From the NCBI RefSeq assembly GCF_041677825.1, contig NZ_JBAYPG010000014.1, positions 1-64,000 on the forward strand: a stretch of DNA of 64,000 nucleotides. Direction: 5' to 3'. The stretch is from Castellaniella sp041677825 (GTDB taxonomy: Bacteria; Pseudomonadota; Gammaproteobacteria; Burkholderiales; Burkholderiaceae_B). The notes beneath the pieces are model-generated. The model searched no databases. It saw nothing but the letters and a program-made list of their open reading frames with translations, and had not been told where the DNA came from. Shown here piece after piece: positions 15,836 to 24,110 of the stretch (positions are counted from its first letter, which is position 1; every line of letters starts with the position of its first letter). The position numbers were made by a program, and so were the translations under genes.

Positions 15836-17002
15836 TCACGGCGTTGGTGCAGACAGGCATTCGGCGATCAGCGCACGGTATGCATTGGCCATAGTAACGA
15901 AATCCGAAACAAGAACGTGCTCTTCGCTGGAGTGGAACTGATCGACTTCTCCAGGGCCCCACATGACTGCATCGATGCCCTGGCGGCAGAAATATCCGGC
16001 ATCCAGCGCGAAGTTGCAGTGCATTGTTTCGGGCTGCTGGCCGCTGGCTTTCTGATATGCCGCTTTCAGATTCTGGTAGTAGGCGCTGTCCAGTGGCAGT
16101 TCATTGGGGTACATGACAGGCCCCGGCTTGCAGGTCGCCTGCCAGGGAGATTCCAGGGTAATGGCCTTTTGAATCGACGCCAGAGCGGCGTCTGGCTTTT
16201 CGCCCGGCAACAGGCGTCGATCATATGTGATGGTGACGGTATCGGGCACCGTATGGGTTGCCTTGGGGCTGCTGTCGATGGCGGTCGGCGTCAGGGTGGC
16301 GGGTCCGAAGGCGGGATGATCCGCAACCCCCAGGTCCAGCGAATCCAGTTGGGCAAGCACGCGCTGGGCGCCGGCAATGGCATTGACGCCGTGCCAGGGG
16401 GCCGAGCTGTGAGACGTTTTTCCCTTGATCACGACATCGAAGTCGATCCGGCCTTTATTGCCGATGGCGATCCGGTTGTCCGTACCGACGAGGATGACGA
16501 CGTGCCTGGGCGGTTGTGGCAGAGATTTCATCACGCAGGCGATGGCATCGTGGCGGCCCGTCTCGCCGGCAGTGGTCAGCACGAGCGTCAGGCGCCCACC
16601 CAGCTGGCCATCACGTACGGCTTGCGTGAATGCGCCGAACGCGGCGGCCAGGGCCGTTTTTTGCTCTGCCACCCCCCGCCCGCGCACGGCCCGCCCCCGA
16701 GGCGTGTCAATCACAGTGGCTGAAAAAGGCTCTTGCATGCGCGCTGCCGGATGTGTCATGGCATAGCCTACGAACATCAGTGAGCGGCCAGTGTCTGTGG
16801 GACCCGCCTCGGCGATGAGATTCCCCATCTCATCATAATGCAGCGCGACCTCGAGCCCTTCGAGCTCGGGTGCTGCACATTCGCGGATGAAGGCCTTGAC
16901 CTCGGGATCATCTTCATGCAGCTCGGTCTGCTGGCTTGGAAAGCGTACGAATGCTTGCAGGGTGGCAAGCAGTTTCGTTTCGCTGAGGGCGTCATGGCTC
17001 AA
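15836..17002 (-). CDS. M20-fold protein with substituted catalytic metal-site residues
   Basis: M20/ArgE-DapE fold, 388 residues, but the usual active site is altered. Where family members have GHxDxVP this protein has GYAMTHP (Tyr80, Met82). Where they have GxxDMKG it has GVAEQKT (Glu113). Where they have DEExG it has AGETG (Gly146 in place of the catalytic Glu, with Glu147 kept). The dimer-interface His (GKTSHSSAP, His198) and the C-terminal His region GPGEVDQFHSSEEH remain. It may be a subfamily with different chemistry or a non-hydrolytic binding protein. The start is a TTG at 17002 with GGAG nine bases upstream. It is the first gene of the minus arm, divergent from the TRAP operon. Confidence 0.75.
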   Translation of the reverse strand: MSHDALSETKLLATLQAFVRFPSQQTELHEDDPEVKAFIRECAAPELEGLEVALHYDEMGNLIAEAGPTDTGRSLMFVGYAMTHPAARMQEPFSATVIDTPRGRAVRGRGVAEQKTALAAAFGAFTQAVRDGQLGGRLTLVLTTAGETGRHDAIACVMKSLPQPPRHVVILVGTDNRIAIGNKGRIDFDVVIKGKTSHSSAPWHGVNAIAGAQRVLAQLDSLDLGVADHPAFGPATLTPTAIDSSPKATHTVPDTVTITYDRRLLPGEKPDAALASIQKAITLESPWQATCKPGPVMYPNELPLDSAYYQNLKAAYQKASGQQPETMHCNFALDAGYFCRQGIDAVMWGPGEVDQFHSSEEHVLVSDFVTMANAYRALIAECLSAPTP

Positions 17003-17037
17003 GGCGTTATCTCCCAGGTCAAAATTACATGCAAAAA

Positions 17038-17049
17038 TACATGGATGTA
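17038..17049. promoter_or_regulatory. Candidate GntR operator, TACAT-GG-ATGTA
   Basis: Inverted repeat of TACAT and ATGTA with a 2-bp spacer, nested in a longer ATTACAT...ATGTAAT repeat (17024-17051). It lies 36-47 bp upstream of the M20-like start, where a repressor of the minus arm would bind. The link to the GntR protein is inferred. Confidence 0.4.
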
Positions 17050-17227
17050 ATCTTAGCAGCGTTTTTCTATGCAATCAACGATTCTTCCAAGGGGAGAGAC
17101 CGCCTGGCCCATCGCCCTGGAGCACACTGTAACCTACTGTATACTCCCACAATTAGCGCATAAGGGTAATCACCTGCTTGTTCCGGAAATATTGGCGTGA
17201 TAACTTTCTGTCTCGTCCTCAGTTGCA

Positions 17228-17243
17228 TACATTTATAAATGTA
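17228..17243. promoter_or_regulatory. Candidate GntR operator, 16-bp perfect palindrome
   Basis: TACATTTATAAATGTA is fully palindromic, with the same TACAT/ATGTA arms as the 17038 site but a 6-bp centre. It lies 22 bp downstream of the proposed TAACTT -10 and 79 bp before the dctP start, so binding would block the plus-arm promoter or its elongation. Confidence 0.5.
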
Positions 17244-17321
17244 CTCGAAGATGTGTCAATTCAACGAAGTGATTGGACATGTAACGGCAGCCGACGGCTG
17301 CAGAAAATGGAGATGAATCGC

Positions 17322-18365
17322 ATGAAATTGCTCAATTTCTGTCGCGTGACAGCGGCCTCAATGGCGATTGCCGTTGCCGGGCTTGGGGCTGCATCGAATG
17401 CTGCAGCAGAGACCGTGCTCAGGCTCAGCCATACCACTGCAGAAAAGATGAACCAGGGTTCTCAGGCCTGGGCCGTCATCTTCAAAGAGATGGTCGAGCG
17501 CAATTCCGATCAGCAGATCAAGGTACAGATACAGGGCGCCAATGCTGCCGGATCTGAGCGCGAGCAGCTGCAAAAGGCACAGACGGGCATCAATCAGATG
17601 ACCATCAACAGTGAAATCCTGATGCCCAGCTTCTTCAAGCCCGCTCAGGTTTGGGGCATCCCGTACCTCTTCAATTCTGATGCGGTCGCCTGGGAAGTGC
17701 TGGACGGGGAATTTGGCGATGCCTTCAATGAGGCCTGGCGCGAGGCAACCGGCTTGCGCATCCTGGGTGTATTCAATGCGGGCGTGCGCAGCTTTTTCAA
17801 TGCCAAGCGTCCCGTGCACGGCCCCTCGGATCTCAAGGGGTTGAAGATCCGCACTGGAGAAAACCAGGGGCATATCGCCATGGTCCGTGCCCTGGGCGGC
17901 AATCCCGTGCCCATTGCCTGGTCTGAACTGTACACTTCGCTGCAACAGGGCGTGGTGGACGGCATGGAAAACCCCCCGGGGCTGGCTTACGCGATGAAAC
18001 TGCACGAGCATCAGAAATACCTGACACTCGATCGCCATCTCTTCAGCATTCATGTCGCGATGATCAATGACGACGTTTATCAGTCGCTGACCCCAGAGCA
18101 GCAGAACATCGTCCAGGAGGCGGCCAGGACGGCGACAGTCGTTGCCCGTGCAACGGTTTTGCTCGACGAACGCGACGCCATAGAAGAGCTGCGCGAGGCA
18201 GGCATCGAGATCTATGCGCCCACGGCAGAGGAATACGCCGAGTATCGTGACCTGGGGCGTCCGCCGGTCGAGGAAATGGTTCGCAAGGACATCGGCGACG
18301 AATGGGTCGACAAGATGCTCGCCGGCATCAGCACCGCAGAGGCCAAGGTCGGGCAGGGCCAATAA
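17322..18365 (+). CDS. TRAP transporter substrate-binding protein (DctP family)
   Basis: Periplasmic solute receptor of a tripartite ATP-independent transporter. The 347-residue product has a signal peptide with predicted cleavage near ASNAAA-ETV (after residue 29). The DctP domain includes LRLSHTTAEKMNQGSQAW, MPSFFKPAQVWGIPYLF, and the ligand-binding arginine region LKGLKIRTGENQGHIAMVRALGGNPVPI. I chose ATG 17322 because GGAG lies nine bases upstream; ATGs at 17307 and 17313 are in frame. DctP ligands are mostly carboxylates, consistent with an acidic heterocycle or its degradation product. First gene of the plus arm. Confidence 0.92.
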   Translation: MKLLNFCRVTAASMAIAVAGLGAASNAAAETVLRLSHTTAEKMNQGSQAWAVIFKEMVERNSDQQIKVQIQGANAAGSEREQLQKAQTGINQMTINSEILMPSFFKPAQVWGIPYLFNSDAVAWEVLDGEFGDAFNEAWREATGLRILGVFNAGVRSFFNAKRPVHGPSDLKGLKIRTGENQGHIAMVRALGGNPVPIAWSELYTSLQQGVVDGMENPPGLAYAMKLHEHQKYLTLDRHLFSIHVAMINDDVYQSLTPEQQNIVQEAARTATVVARATVLLDERDAIEELREAGIEIYAPTAEEYAEYRDLGRPPVEEMVRKDIGDEWVDKMLAGISTAEAKVGQGQ

Positions 18366-18370
18366 GGACC

Positions 18371-18402
18371 ATGGCGGCCGCCCGGCTGGCGGCGGCCGCC
18401 AT
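18371..18402 (+). other. Strong GC hairpin between dctP and dctQ
   Basis: Twelve-bp arms ATGGCGGCCGCC and GGCGGCCGCCAT around an 8-nt loop, followed by TTT, 5 bp after the dctP stop. A hairpin here could partly terminate transcription or protect the dctP mRNA 3' end, so that more binding protein than membrane subunit is made. Confidence 0.7.
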
Positions 18403-18424
18403 TTCCGCATTCCATGGAAATACT

Positions 18425-18937
18425 ATGCTGCGAAAATTCGATCAGTTGATTGTCGTCGCCAGCAGCGCGTTGCTGGTGCTGTTGTTGTTGCTCATGACAG
18501 GCGCCACGCTATCGGGCGTTTTTGCGCGCTATTTATTGAACGATGCGCCGGCCTGGTCTGAAGAGGTCGCTCGCTACAGCATGGTATGGCTTTCATTTCT
18601 CGGTGGCGGGCTGGTGTTTCGCCATGGCGGCCATATCGCCATCGATATGCTCATCCGCAAGATCCCGGGCCGGTTCTGGCAAAACGTTGTTTTCGGCTTT
18701 TCCCAGCTCGTCATATTTGCATTCCTGGCCGTGCTTCTATGGAAGGGCTGGGACATGTATGTACGTGGCGGACGCATGACGACGCCAGCGCTGCAACTGC
18801 CCATGGCACTGCCGTATGCGGCCGTGCCGGTCGGTGCGGCATTGATGATCTATCACCTCATGGTGGTTTCATTTCTTTCGTACCGCGGGCTGGCTGATCC
18901 TGCGCACGCCGCGCAGATAGAGCTGAAATCCGAATAA
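18425..18937 (+). CDS. TRAP transporter small permease (DctQ family)
   Basis: Small inner-membrane subunit, 170 residues, with four predicted transmembrane helices (about 10-35, 50-68, 90-110 and 128-150). It carries the family motifs FARYLLNDAPAWSEEVARYSMVWLSFLGG (split around residue 35-60) and RHGGHIAIDML. It links the DctP receptor with the DctM channel. The start at ATG 18425 follows TTCCATGGAAATACT, with a weak GGAA. It sits between the post-dctP hairpin and dctM, in the standard P-Q-M order. Confidence 0.9.
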   Translation: MLRKFDQLIVVASSALLVLLLLLMTGATLSGVFARYLLNDAPAWSEEVARYSMVWLSFLGGGLVFRHGGHIAIDMLIRKIPGRFWQNVVFGFSQLVIFAFLAVLLWKGWDMYVRGGRMTTPALQLPMALPYAAVPVGAALMIYHLMVVSFLSYRGLADPAHAAQIELKSE

Positions 18938-18958
18938 ACTTCACGACAGGTTGTCTCG

Positions 18959-20242
18959 ATGCTCGCAGCAACTCTTTTTGGATTGATGGCCGCTTTTCTG
19001 GTCCTTGGCGTTCCGGTAGTCTTTGCCGTGGGCGCAGCGGCTACGCTGGCCGTGGTGCTGCTTGTCGATACGATGCCGCTGCTGGTCGTGCCGATGAGCA
19101 TGTTCAACGGCATGGATTCTTTCCCGATGATGGCGGTGCCCTTCTTCATCCTGGCCGGCGAACTCATGAACCGCGGCGGCATATCGCTGCGCCTGGTCAA
19201 TTTCTCCAAGACGCTGGTTGGCCATATCACTGGCGGGCTGGGCCATTCCAATGTAGTGGCCAACGCGATCATGGCGGCCATCTCCGGTTCGGCGCTGGCC
19301 AACATTGCCGCGGTCGGCCGGGTGCTGATACCGGCCATGAAAAAAGAGAAGTATCCGGTAGAAATCGCAGCGAGCCTGACCATCTGTTCATCGCTTCTGG
19401 GGCCCATCATTCCGCCCAGCATCACGATGGTGATTTTTGCAGTCACCGCGGGCCAGTCGGTCGGCGCTCTGTTTCTGGGGGGCGTGGTTCCGGGCCTGCT
19501 CATTGCCTTGGGCATGATGGCCGTGATTTATTTTTGGTCGCGCCGGCGCGGCTATGGCGAAGTGCAGCCTTTCAGCGGCAAGGCAGTCTGGCGCGAGGCC
19601 AGGAATTCAGGGTTTGCCTTGCTGATGCCGGTCATCATACTGGGGGGTATCTTCACGGGAGTGATGACGCCCACCGAAGCGGCGGCGGTCGCCGTACTGT
19701 ATGCCTTGCTGATCGGCATATTTGTGTATCGTGAGCTGACCTTCAGGGAACTGTGGCGGATACTGCTGAGTACCGGGATGACGACCAGCTTCATCATGCT
19801 GATCATCGGCGCCGCCAGGATTTTTTCGGATGTAATGCTTTCCGAGGCCGTGCCGCAGTCGATCGCGTCCGCCATGCTGGGGGTGTCCGACAATCCATAT
19901 ATCCTGCTGTTGTTGATCAACGTTCTGCTGCTGCTGGTAGGCTGTGTCATGGATACGACGGCCGCCATCATCATCCTGGTGCCCGTGCTGATGCCGGTCA
20001 TCCAGAGCATCGGTGTCGATCCAGTGCTTTTCGGGGTCATCATGAGCCTGAACCTGGTGATCGGCATGGCAACGCCGCCGATCGGCGTTGCGCTCTACCT
20101 GGGGGCCGAGGTCTCGGGATGTCGGGTCGAGCGGATCATTCCTTCGATGAGTGTCCTGCTGGGCGTACATATATTCGTGCTGCTGCTGATCAGCTATGTT
20201 CCGACGGTGGCGCTGTGGCTGCCGCATGCGCTGGGGTACTGA
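18959..20242 (+). CDS. TRAP transporter large permease (DctM family)
   Basis: Main sodium-driven transport subunit, 427 residues, built almost entirely of hydrophobic helices (about twelve). The family block MFNGMDSFPMMAVPFFILAGELM (split near residues 43-65), GSALANIAAVGRVLIPAM, the re-entrant loop LLGPIIPPSITMVIFAV, and the C-terminal VIGMATPPIGVALYLGAEVSG are visible. An ACAGGTTGTCTCG precedes the ATG. It follows dctQ by 21 bp and is followed 48 bp later by the molybdenum hydroxylase genes, so uptake and first oxidation are probably on one transcript. Confidence 0.93.
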   Translation: MLAATLFGLMAAFLVLGVPVVFAVGAAATLAVVLLVDTMPLLVVPMSMFNGMDSFPMMAVPFFILAGELMNRGGISLRLVNFSKTLVGHITGGLGHSNVVANAIMAAISGSALANIAAVGRVLIPAMKKEKYPVEIAASLTICSSLLGPIIPPSITMVIFAVTAGQSVGALFLGGVVPGLLIALGMMAVIYFWSRRRGYGEVQPFSGKAVWREARNSGFALLMPVIILGGIFTGVMTPTEAAAVAVLYALLIGIFVYRELTFRELWRILLSTGMTTSFIMLIIGAARIFSDVMLSEAVPQSIASAMLGVSDNPYILLLLINVLLLLVGCVMDTTAAIIILVPVLMPVIQSIGVDPVLFGVIMSLNLVIGMATPPIGVALYLGAEVSGCRVERIIPSMSVLLGVHIFVLLLISYVPTVALWLPHALGY

Positions 20243-20290
20243 AGCGGCGGCGCAGGTATTGATCATTTGTTTCACGATGAGGGGGTTCAG

Positions 20291-21775
20291 GTGCGCGATG
20301 CGATCGAATTTGTCTTCAATGGCCAGCTGCGCCGGCTGACCGATTTTGACCCGAATCTCACTGTCTTGCGCTACGTGCGCGAGCACGAACGGGCCCTGGG
20401 CAGCAAGGAAGGCTGCGCCGAAGGCGACTGCGGCGCATGCACGGCTGTGGTTGCCGAGCTGGCTGACAATGGCCTGCATTATCGGGCGGTCAATACCTGT
20501 ATTCAGTTTCTGGCAACCCTGGATGGCAAGGCGCTGATGACGGTGGAGCACCTGGAATCGGATGCCGGCCTGCACCCTGTGCAGGAAGCGATGGCCGAGT
20601 CCCACGCATCGCAATGTGGCTTCTGTACGCCAGGCTTCGTGATGTCGATGTTCGCCGGAGCGCAGAACCATGTACCCCCGACACGCGTGGCGATCGATGA
20701 AATGCTTGCGGGCAACCTGTGCCGCTGCACGGGTTATACGCCGATCATCCACGCGGCCGAAAAAGCGCTGGCGCCCGCTTCGGGGGCCCAGATCCGGGAG
20801 GCCGATGAAGTATTGCTGAGACAGCAGCTGCAGGCTGTTTCCAGTCAGGAAGGCGTGAGCATCCACAGCCACGGCAAGCATTTCATCGCTCCGGCGACGC
20901 TGGCTGAGCTGGCAGAGATCTTGCTGCGCGCCCCCGATGCAACGCTGCTGGCAGGCGGTACCGATGTCGGGTTGTTCGTCACGAAGAAACATGCTGCGCT
21001 GGAGACCGTGGTCTACATTGGCAGAGTCGCTGAGTTGGCGCGTATCGAGGATACCCCCCAGGGGGTTCGCCTGGCGGCGGCGGTCACCTATGCTCAGGCA
21101 AGCGCAGGCCTGCAGGCGCTGTATCCGGATATGGGCAAGCTGATTTCCCGTATCGGTGCCGTGCAGGTGCGCAACCTGGGCACAGTCGTGGGCAATATTG
21201 CCAATGGCTCGCCCATAGGCGACATGCCGCCTGCCCTGATCGCCGCGGGTGCCAGGGTGGTCCTGCGCCGGGGAGACGCCACGCGTGAACTGCCGCTCGA
21301 AGCGTATTTCATTGCATACGGCAAGCAGGACAGGGTGCCGGGCGAGTTCATCGAAGCCCTTCTGGTGCCCCGGCCCGATCCAGGCGGTGTTCTGAAAGTC
21401 TACAAGATCAGCAAGCGTATCGATCAGGATATTTCGAGCGTATGCGGGGCTTTCAACCTGGGTTTTTCAGAGGAGGCCGGCGAGCGTGTCGTCAAAAGCG
21501 CCAGGATCTGTTTTGGCGGCATGGCCGGCACCCCGCTGCGTGCCTCGCAGTGCGAAGCGTTCCTGGTCGGGCGCGTCTGGGACGAGGCTACCGCCGAGCA
21601 GGCAGCCGAACTGTTGAGCGAGACCTACCAGCCCTTGAACGATGCGCGTGCGAGCGCAGCCTATCGCAACCGTGTGGCCGGCAACCTGCTGCGCAAGTTC
21701 TTTCATGAGACCCAGGCAGCGGATCAGGCGCCGCTGGGCGTGGTGCATGGTTCTTTTCAAGGAGCGCGTCGATGA
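20291..21775 (+). CDS. xdhA: Xanthine-dehydrogenase-type small subunit (2x[2Fe-2S] + FAD)
   Basis: Electron-transfer subunit of a molybdenum hydroxylase, 494 residues. The plant-ferredoxin-type cluster uses Cys42, Cys47, Cys50 and Cys70 (GCAEGDCGAC...C). The second cluster uses Cys109, Cys112, Cys144 and Cys146 (CGFC...CRC). From about residue 185 a CO-dehydrogenase-flavoprotein-type FAD domain follows, with LLAGGTDVGLFVTKKH and GTVVGNIANGSPIGDMPPALIA. The fused Fe-S/FAD arrangement is that of XdhA in Proteobacteria. I chose GTG 20291 because GAGGGGG lies five bases upstream. The stop overlaps xdhB (ATGA). No XdhC chaperone gene is present in the window. Confidence 0.9.
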   Translation: MRDAIEFVFNGQLRRLTDFDPNLTVLRYVREHERALGSKEGCAEGDCGACTAVVAELADNGLHYRAVNTCIQFLATLDGKALMTVEHLESDAGLHPVQEAMAESHASQCGFCTPGFVMSMFAGAQNHVPPTRVAIDEMLAGNLCRCTGYTPIIHAAEKALAPASGAQIREADEVLLRQQLQAVSSQEGVSIHSHGKHFIAPATLAELAEILLRAPDATLLAGGTDVGLFVTKKHAALETVVYIGRVAELARIEDTPQGVRLAAAVTYAQASAGLQALYPDMGKLISRIGAVQVRNLGTVVGNIANGSPIGDMPPALIAAGARVVLRRGDATRELPLEAYFIAYGKQDRVPGEFIEALLVPRPDPGGVLKVYKISKRIDQDISSVCGAFNLGFSEEAGERVVKSARICFGGMAGTPLRASQCEAFLVGRVWDEATAEQAAELLSETYQPLNDARASAAYRNRVAGNLLRKFFHETQAADQAPLGVVHGSFQGARR

Positions 21776-24099
21776 TGGTTCATGTTTCCAGGCGCCATGA
21801 CAGTGCAGCCAAGCAAGTCAGTGGTGCCGCAATGTATATCGATGACCTGGCCGAACCGCATGGCATGCTGCATGTGGTCATTGCACAAAGTACGCTTGCG
21901 CATGCCGAAATCCTTGTCTGCGACCTGGCCGAGGTTGTACGGCAGCCCGGTGTCGCTGCCGTGCTGACACTTGCCGATATTCCGGGAAGCCCCGACCTGA
22001 GCTGTGTGCATGCAGGAGATGAACCGGTTTTTGCTGATCGGAAGGTCCAGTTTGCAGGCCAGGCGCTATATGCGGTCGTAGCTGAAAGCGTCGCGGCTGC
22101 TCGCCGGGCTTGCGCGTTTGCCAAACTCGAGTTCAAGGAATTGCCTGCGGTATTGTCCATAGAGCAGGCCATGGATCAGCAGAGCTTTGTTGTGCCTCCG
22201 CGTCGCGTCAGCCGGGGTGATTCGGCGCGTGCCCTGGCGCAGGCGCCCAATCGTCTGAAGGGTTGCCTGCGTACGGGCGGGCAAGAACATTTTTATCTGG
22301 AAGGCCAGATCGCGCTGGCGGAGCCGGGTGAGGACGGCGAAATTTCAATCTACAGTTCGACGCAGAACCCCAGCGAAATCCAGCACCTCTGCGCGCGGGT
22401 ACTGAACATGCCGGATGCGGCGGTCAAGGTGCATGTACGGCGCATGGGAGGCGCCTTCGGTGGCAAGGAAACCCAGGCAGCACAATTTGCCATCATTGCA
22501 GCCTTGGCGGCACGCAAGACAGGGCGCGCTGCCAAGGTGCGGCTGGATCGCGACGACGACATGCGAATGACGGGGAAACGCCATGCCTTCGTCATCGACT
22601 ATGACGTCGGTTTCGATGATGAAGGGCGTATTCAGGGCGTCGAGTTCGTGCAGAAGGTGCGTTGCGGCTATGCTGCCGATCTTTCGGGGGCCGTGGCAGA
22701 TCGCGGGGTGTTTCACTGCGACAATGCCTATTTCCTTGAAAATGTCACGATCGATTCCTATCGCTGCCGGACCCATACCGTATCGGATACGGCATTTCGC
22801 GGATTTGGCTGCCCGCAGGGCATGATAGGCATCGAGCGCGTGATATTGGATATCGCGCAGCACTTGGGCAAGGATCCACTGGATGTCCGCCTGGCCAACC
22901 TGTACGATCCAGAACGTGCCCAGACGCATTACGGCCAATCGGTCTCCAATTTCATTTTGCCCGAAATCATCGAGCAACTCAGTACGCAGGCCAGGTATCA
23001 CGAGCGGCGCAGGTCGGCTCTGGCATTCAATCAGAGCAATTCGTTCCTGCGCAAGGGTGTTGCATTGACGCCCGTCATGATGGGGATATGTTTCAGCCGG
23101 ACGCACCTGAACCAGGCTGGCGCGCTGATTCATGTCTACAAGGACGGCAGCATTGCGCTGAATCATGGCGGGACCGAGATGGGGCAGGGGCTGTTCATCA
23201 AGGTGGCGCAGATCGTGGCCCAGGAGTTCGGCGTATCGCTGGATCGTGTCCGGCTGACTGCGACCACGACAGAAAAAGTGCCGAATACATCGGCCACCGC
23301 CTCGTCGGCCGGGGTGGATCTCAACGGCATGGCGGCCAGGGATGCCGTGAGCAAGCTCAAGCGCCGGCTGACCGACCTTGCGGTGGAGAAATATGCTGTG
23401 CCCAGGGAAACCATCCGGTTTGCCGACGATCACGTGGAAATCGGTTCGAAGCGCATCACCTTCGAAGCCCTGGTTGAGCAGGCTTACCTGGAGCGGGTTT
23501 CGTTGTCCGCCACGGGCTTTTTTCGCACGCCGGAGATCCATTTCGATCAGGCGGCTTTCCAGGGAAGGCCGTTCCTGTATTTTGCGTACGGTGCAGCGAT
23601 TTCCGAGGTCCTGATCGACAGACTGACAGGCGAATACCGCGTGACGCAGGTCGATATTCTGCAGGATGTGGGGCGCTCCTTGAACCCCGCCATCGACATC
23701 GGTCAGATTGAAGGCGGGTTTATCCAGGGCATGGGCTGGCTGACGACCGAAGAACTGTATTGGGATGAGCGGGGCATCCTGAAAACACATGCGCCGTCGA
23801 CTTACAAAATCCCCGCCATCGGCGATCGCCCGAAAGTCATGAATGTGATGCTCATGGACAACCCTGCCTTCCGGTCAGCGACGCCATATTTTTCCAAGGC
23901 AGTCGGCGAGCCGCCGTTGATGCTCGCCATTTCCGTTCATCAGGCGATGATTGAGGCGCTTTCATATGATGTCAGCCGGCCAGCTCTGGATACCCCGGCA
24001 ACGCCGGAGCGTATCCTGCTGGTGCGGCCGATGCCGGCAGACGGAACAAGGACAGCGTCGTGTGCGCAGTCCTTGCTTCCGGCAGAAGAAAAGCTCTAG
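21772..24099 (+). CDS. xdhB: Xanthine-dehydrogenase-type molybdopterin large subunit
   Basis: Molybdenum-cofactor subunit that hydroxylates the substrate, 775 residues. Active-site residues equivalent to bovine XDH Glu802, Arg880, Phe914, Phe1009 and Glu1261 appear as Glu233 (FGGKET), Arg311 (DRGVFHCDNAY), Phe345 (AFRGFG), Phe441 and Glu713 (KAVGEPPL). Thr1010 is a serine. HGGTEMGQG (about 465-473) is the cofactor loop. This set points to a purine-like ring as substrate rather than an aldehyde or CO. The residue matching is mine by eye. GGAG precedes the first of two ATG codons. Its neighbours suggest that hydroxylation follows TRAP uptake. Confidence 0.92.
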   Translation: MMVHVSRRHDSAAKQVSGAAMYIDDLAEPHGMLHVVIAQSTLAHAEILVCDLAEVVRQPGVAAVLTLADIPGSPDLSCVHAGDEPVFADRKVQFAGQALYAVVAESVAAARRACAFAKLEFKELPAVLSIEQAMDQQSFVVPPRRVSRGDSARALAQAPNRLKGCLRTGGQEHFYLEGQIALAEPGEDGEISIYSSTQNPSEIQHLCARVLNMPDAAVKVHVRRMGGAFGGKETQAAQFAIIAALAARKTGRAAKVRLDRDDDMRMTGKRHAFVIDYDVGFDDEGRIQGVEFVQKVRCGYAADLSGAVADRGVFHCDNAYFLENVTIDSYRCRTHTVSDTAFRGFGCPQGMIGIERVILDIAQHLGKDPLDVRLANLYDPERAQTHYGQSVSNFILPEIIEQLSTQARYHERRRSALAFNQSNSFLRKGVALTPVMMGICFSRTHLNQAGALIHVYKDGSIALNHGGTEMGQGLFIKVAQIVAQEFGVSLDRVRLTATTTEKVPNTSATASSAGVDLNGMAARDAVSKLKRRLTDLAVEKYAVPRETIRFADDHVEIGSKRITFEALVEQAYLERVSLSATGFFRTPEIHFDQAAFQGRPFLYFAYGAAISEVLIDRLTGEYRVTQVDILQDVGRSLNPAIDIGQIEGGFIQGMGWLTTEELYWDERGILKTHAPSTYKIPAIGDRPKVMNVMLMDNPAFRSATPYFSKAVGEPPLMLAISVHQAMIEALSYDVSRPALDTPATPERILLVRPMPADGTRTASCAQSLLPAEEKL

Positions 24100-24110
24100 G
24101 TGGGTGCCGT

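Larger units (their letters stand above)
17003..17321. promoter_or_regulatory. Divergent control region between the two arms of the catabolic cluster
   Basis: A 319-bp AT-richer gap with no gene, from which the M20-gntR-pyrK-pyrD arm and the dctPQM-xdhAB-M20 arm diverge. A plausible plus-strand promoter is TTGTTC (17178-17183), 17-bp spacer, TAACTT (17201-17206). Two palindromes with TACAT/ATGTA arms lie at 17038-17049 and 17228-17243. A GCAGCCG-A-CGGCTGC inverted repeat (17287-17301) sits just before the dctP ribosome-binding site and may fold in the leader. Confidence 0.6.

Noticed and set aside
22345..23790. A 481-codon open frame on the minus strand opposite xdhB
   Set aside because: It mirrors a strongly conserved molybdenum-hydroxylase gene, has no recognisable motif, and arises from the codon bias of GC-rich sequence. 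Similar antisense frames face argC, glyA, the SBP and other genes.
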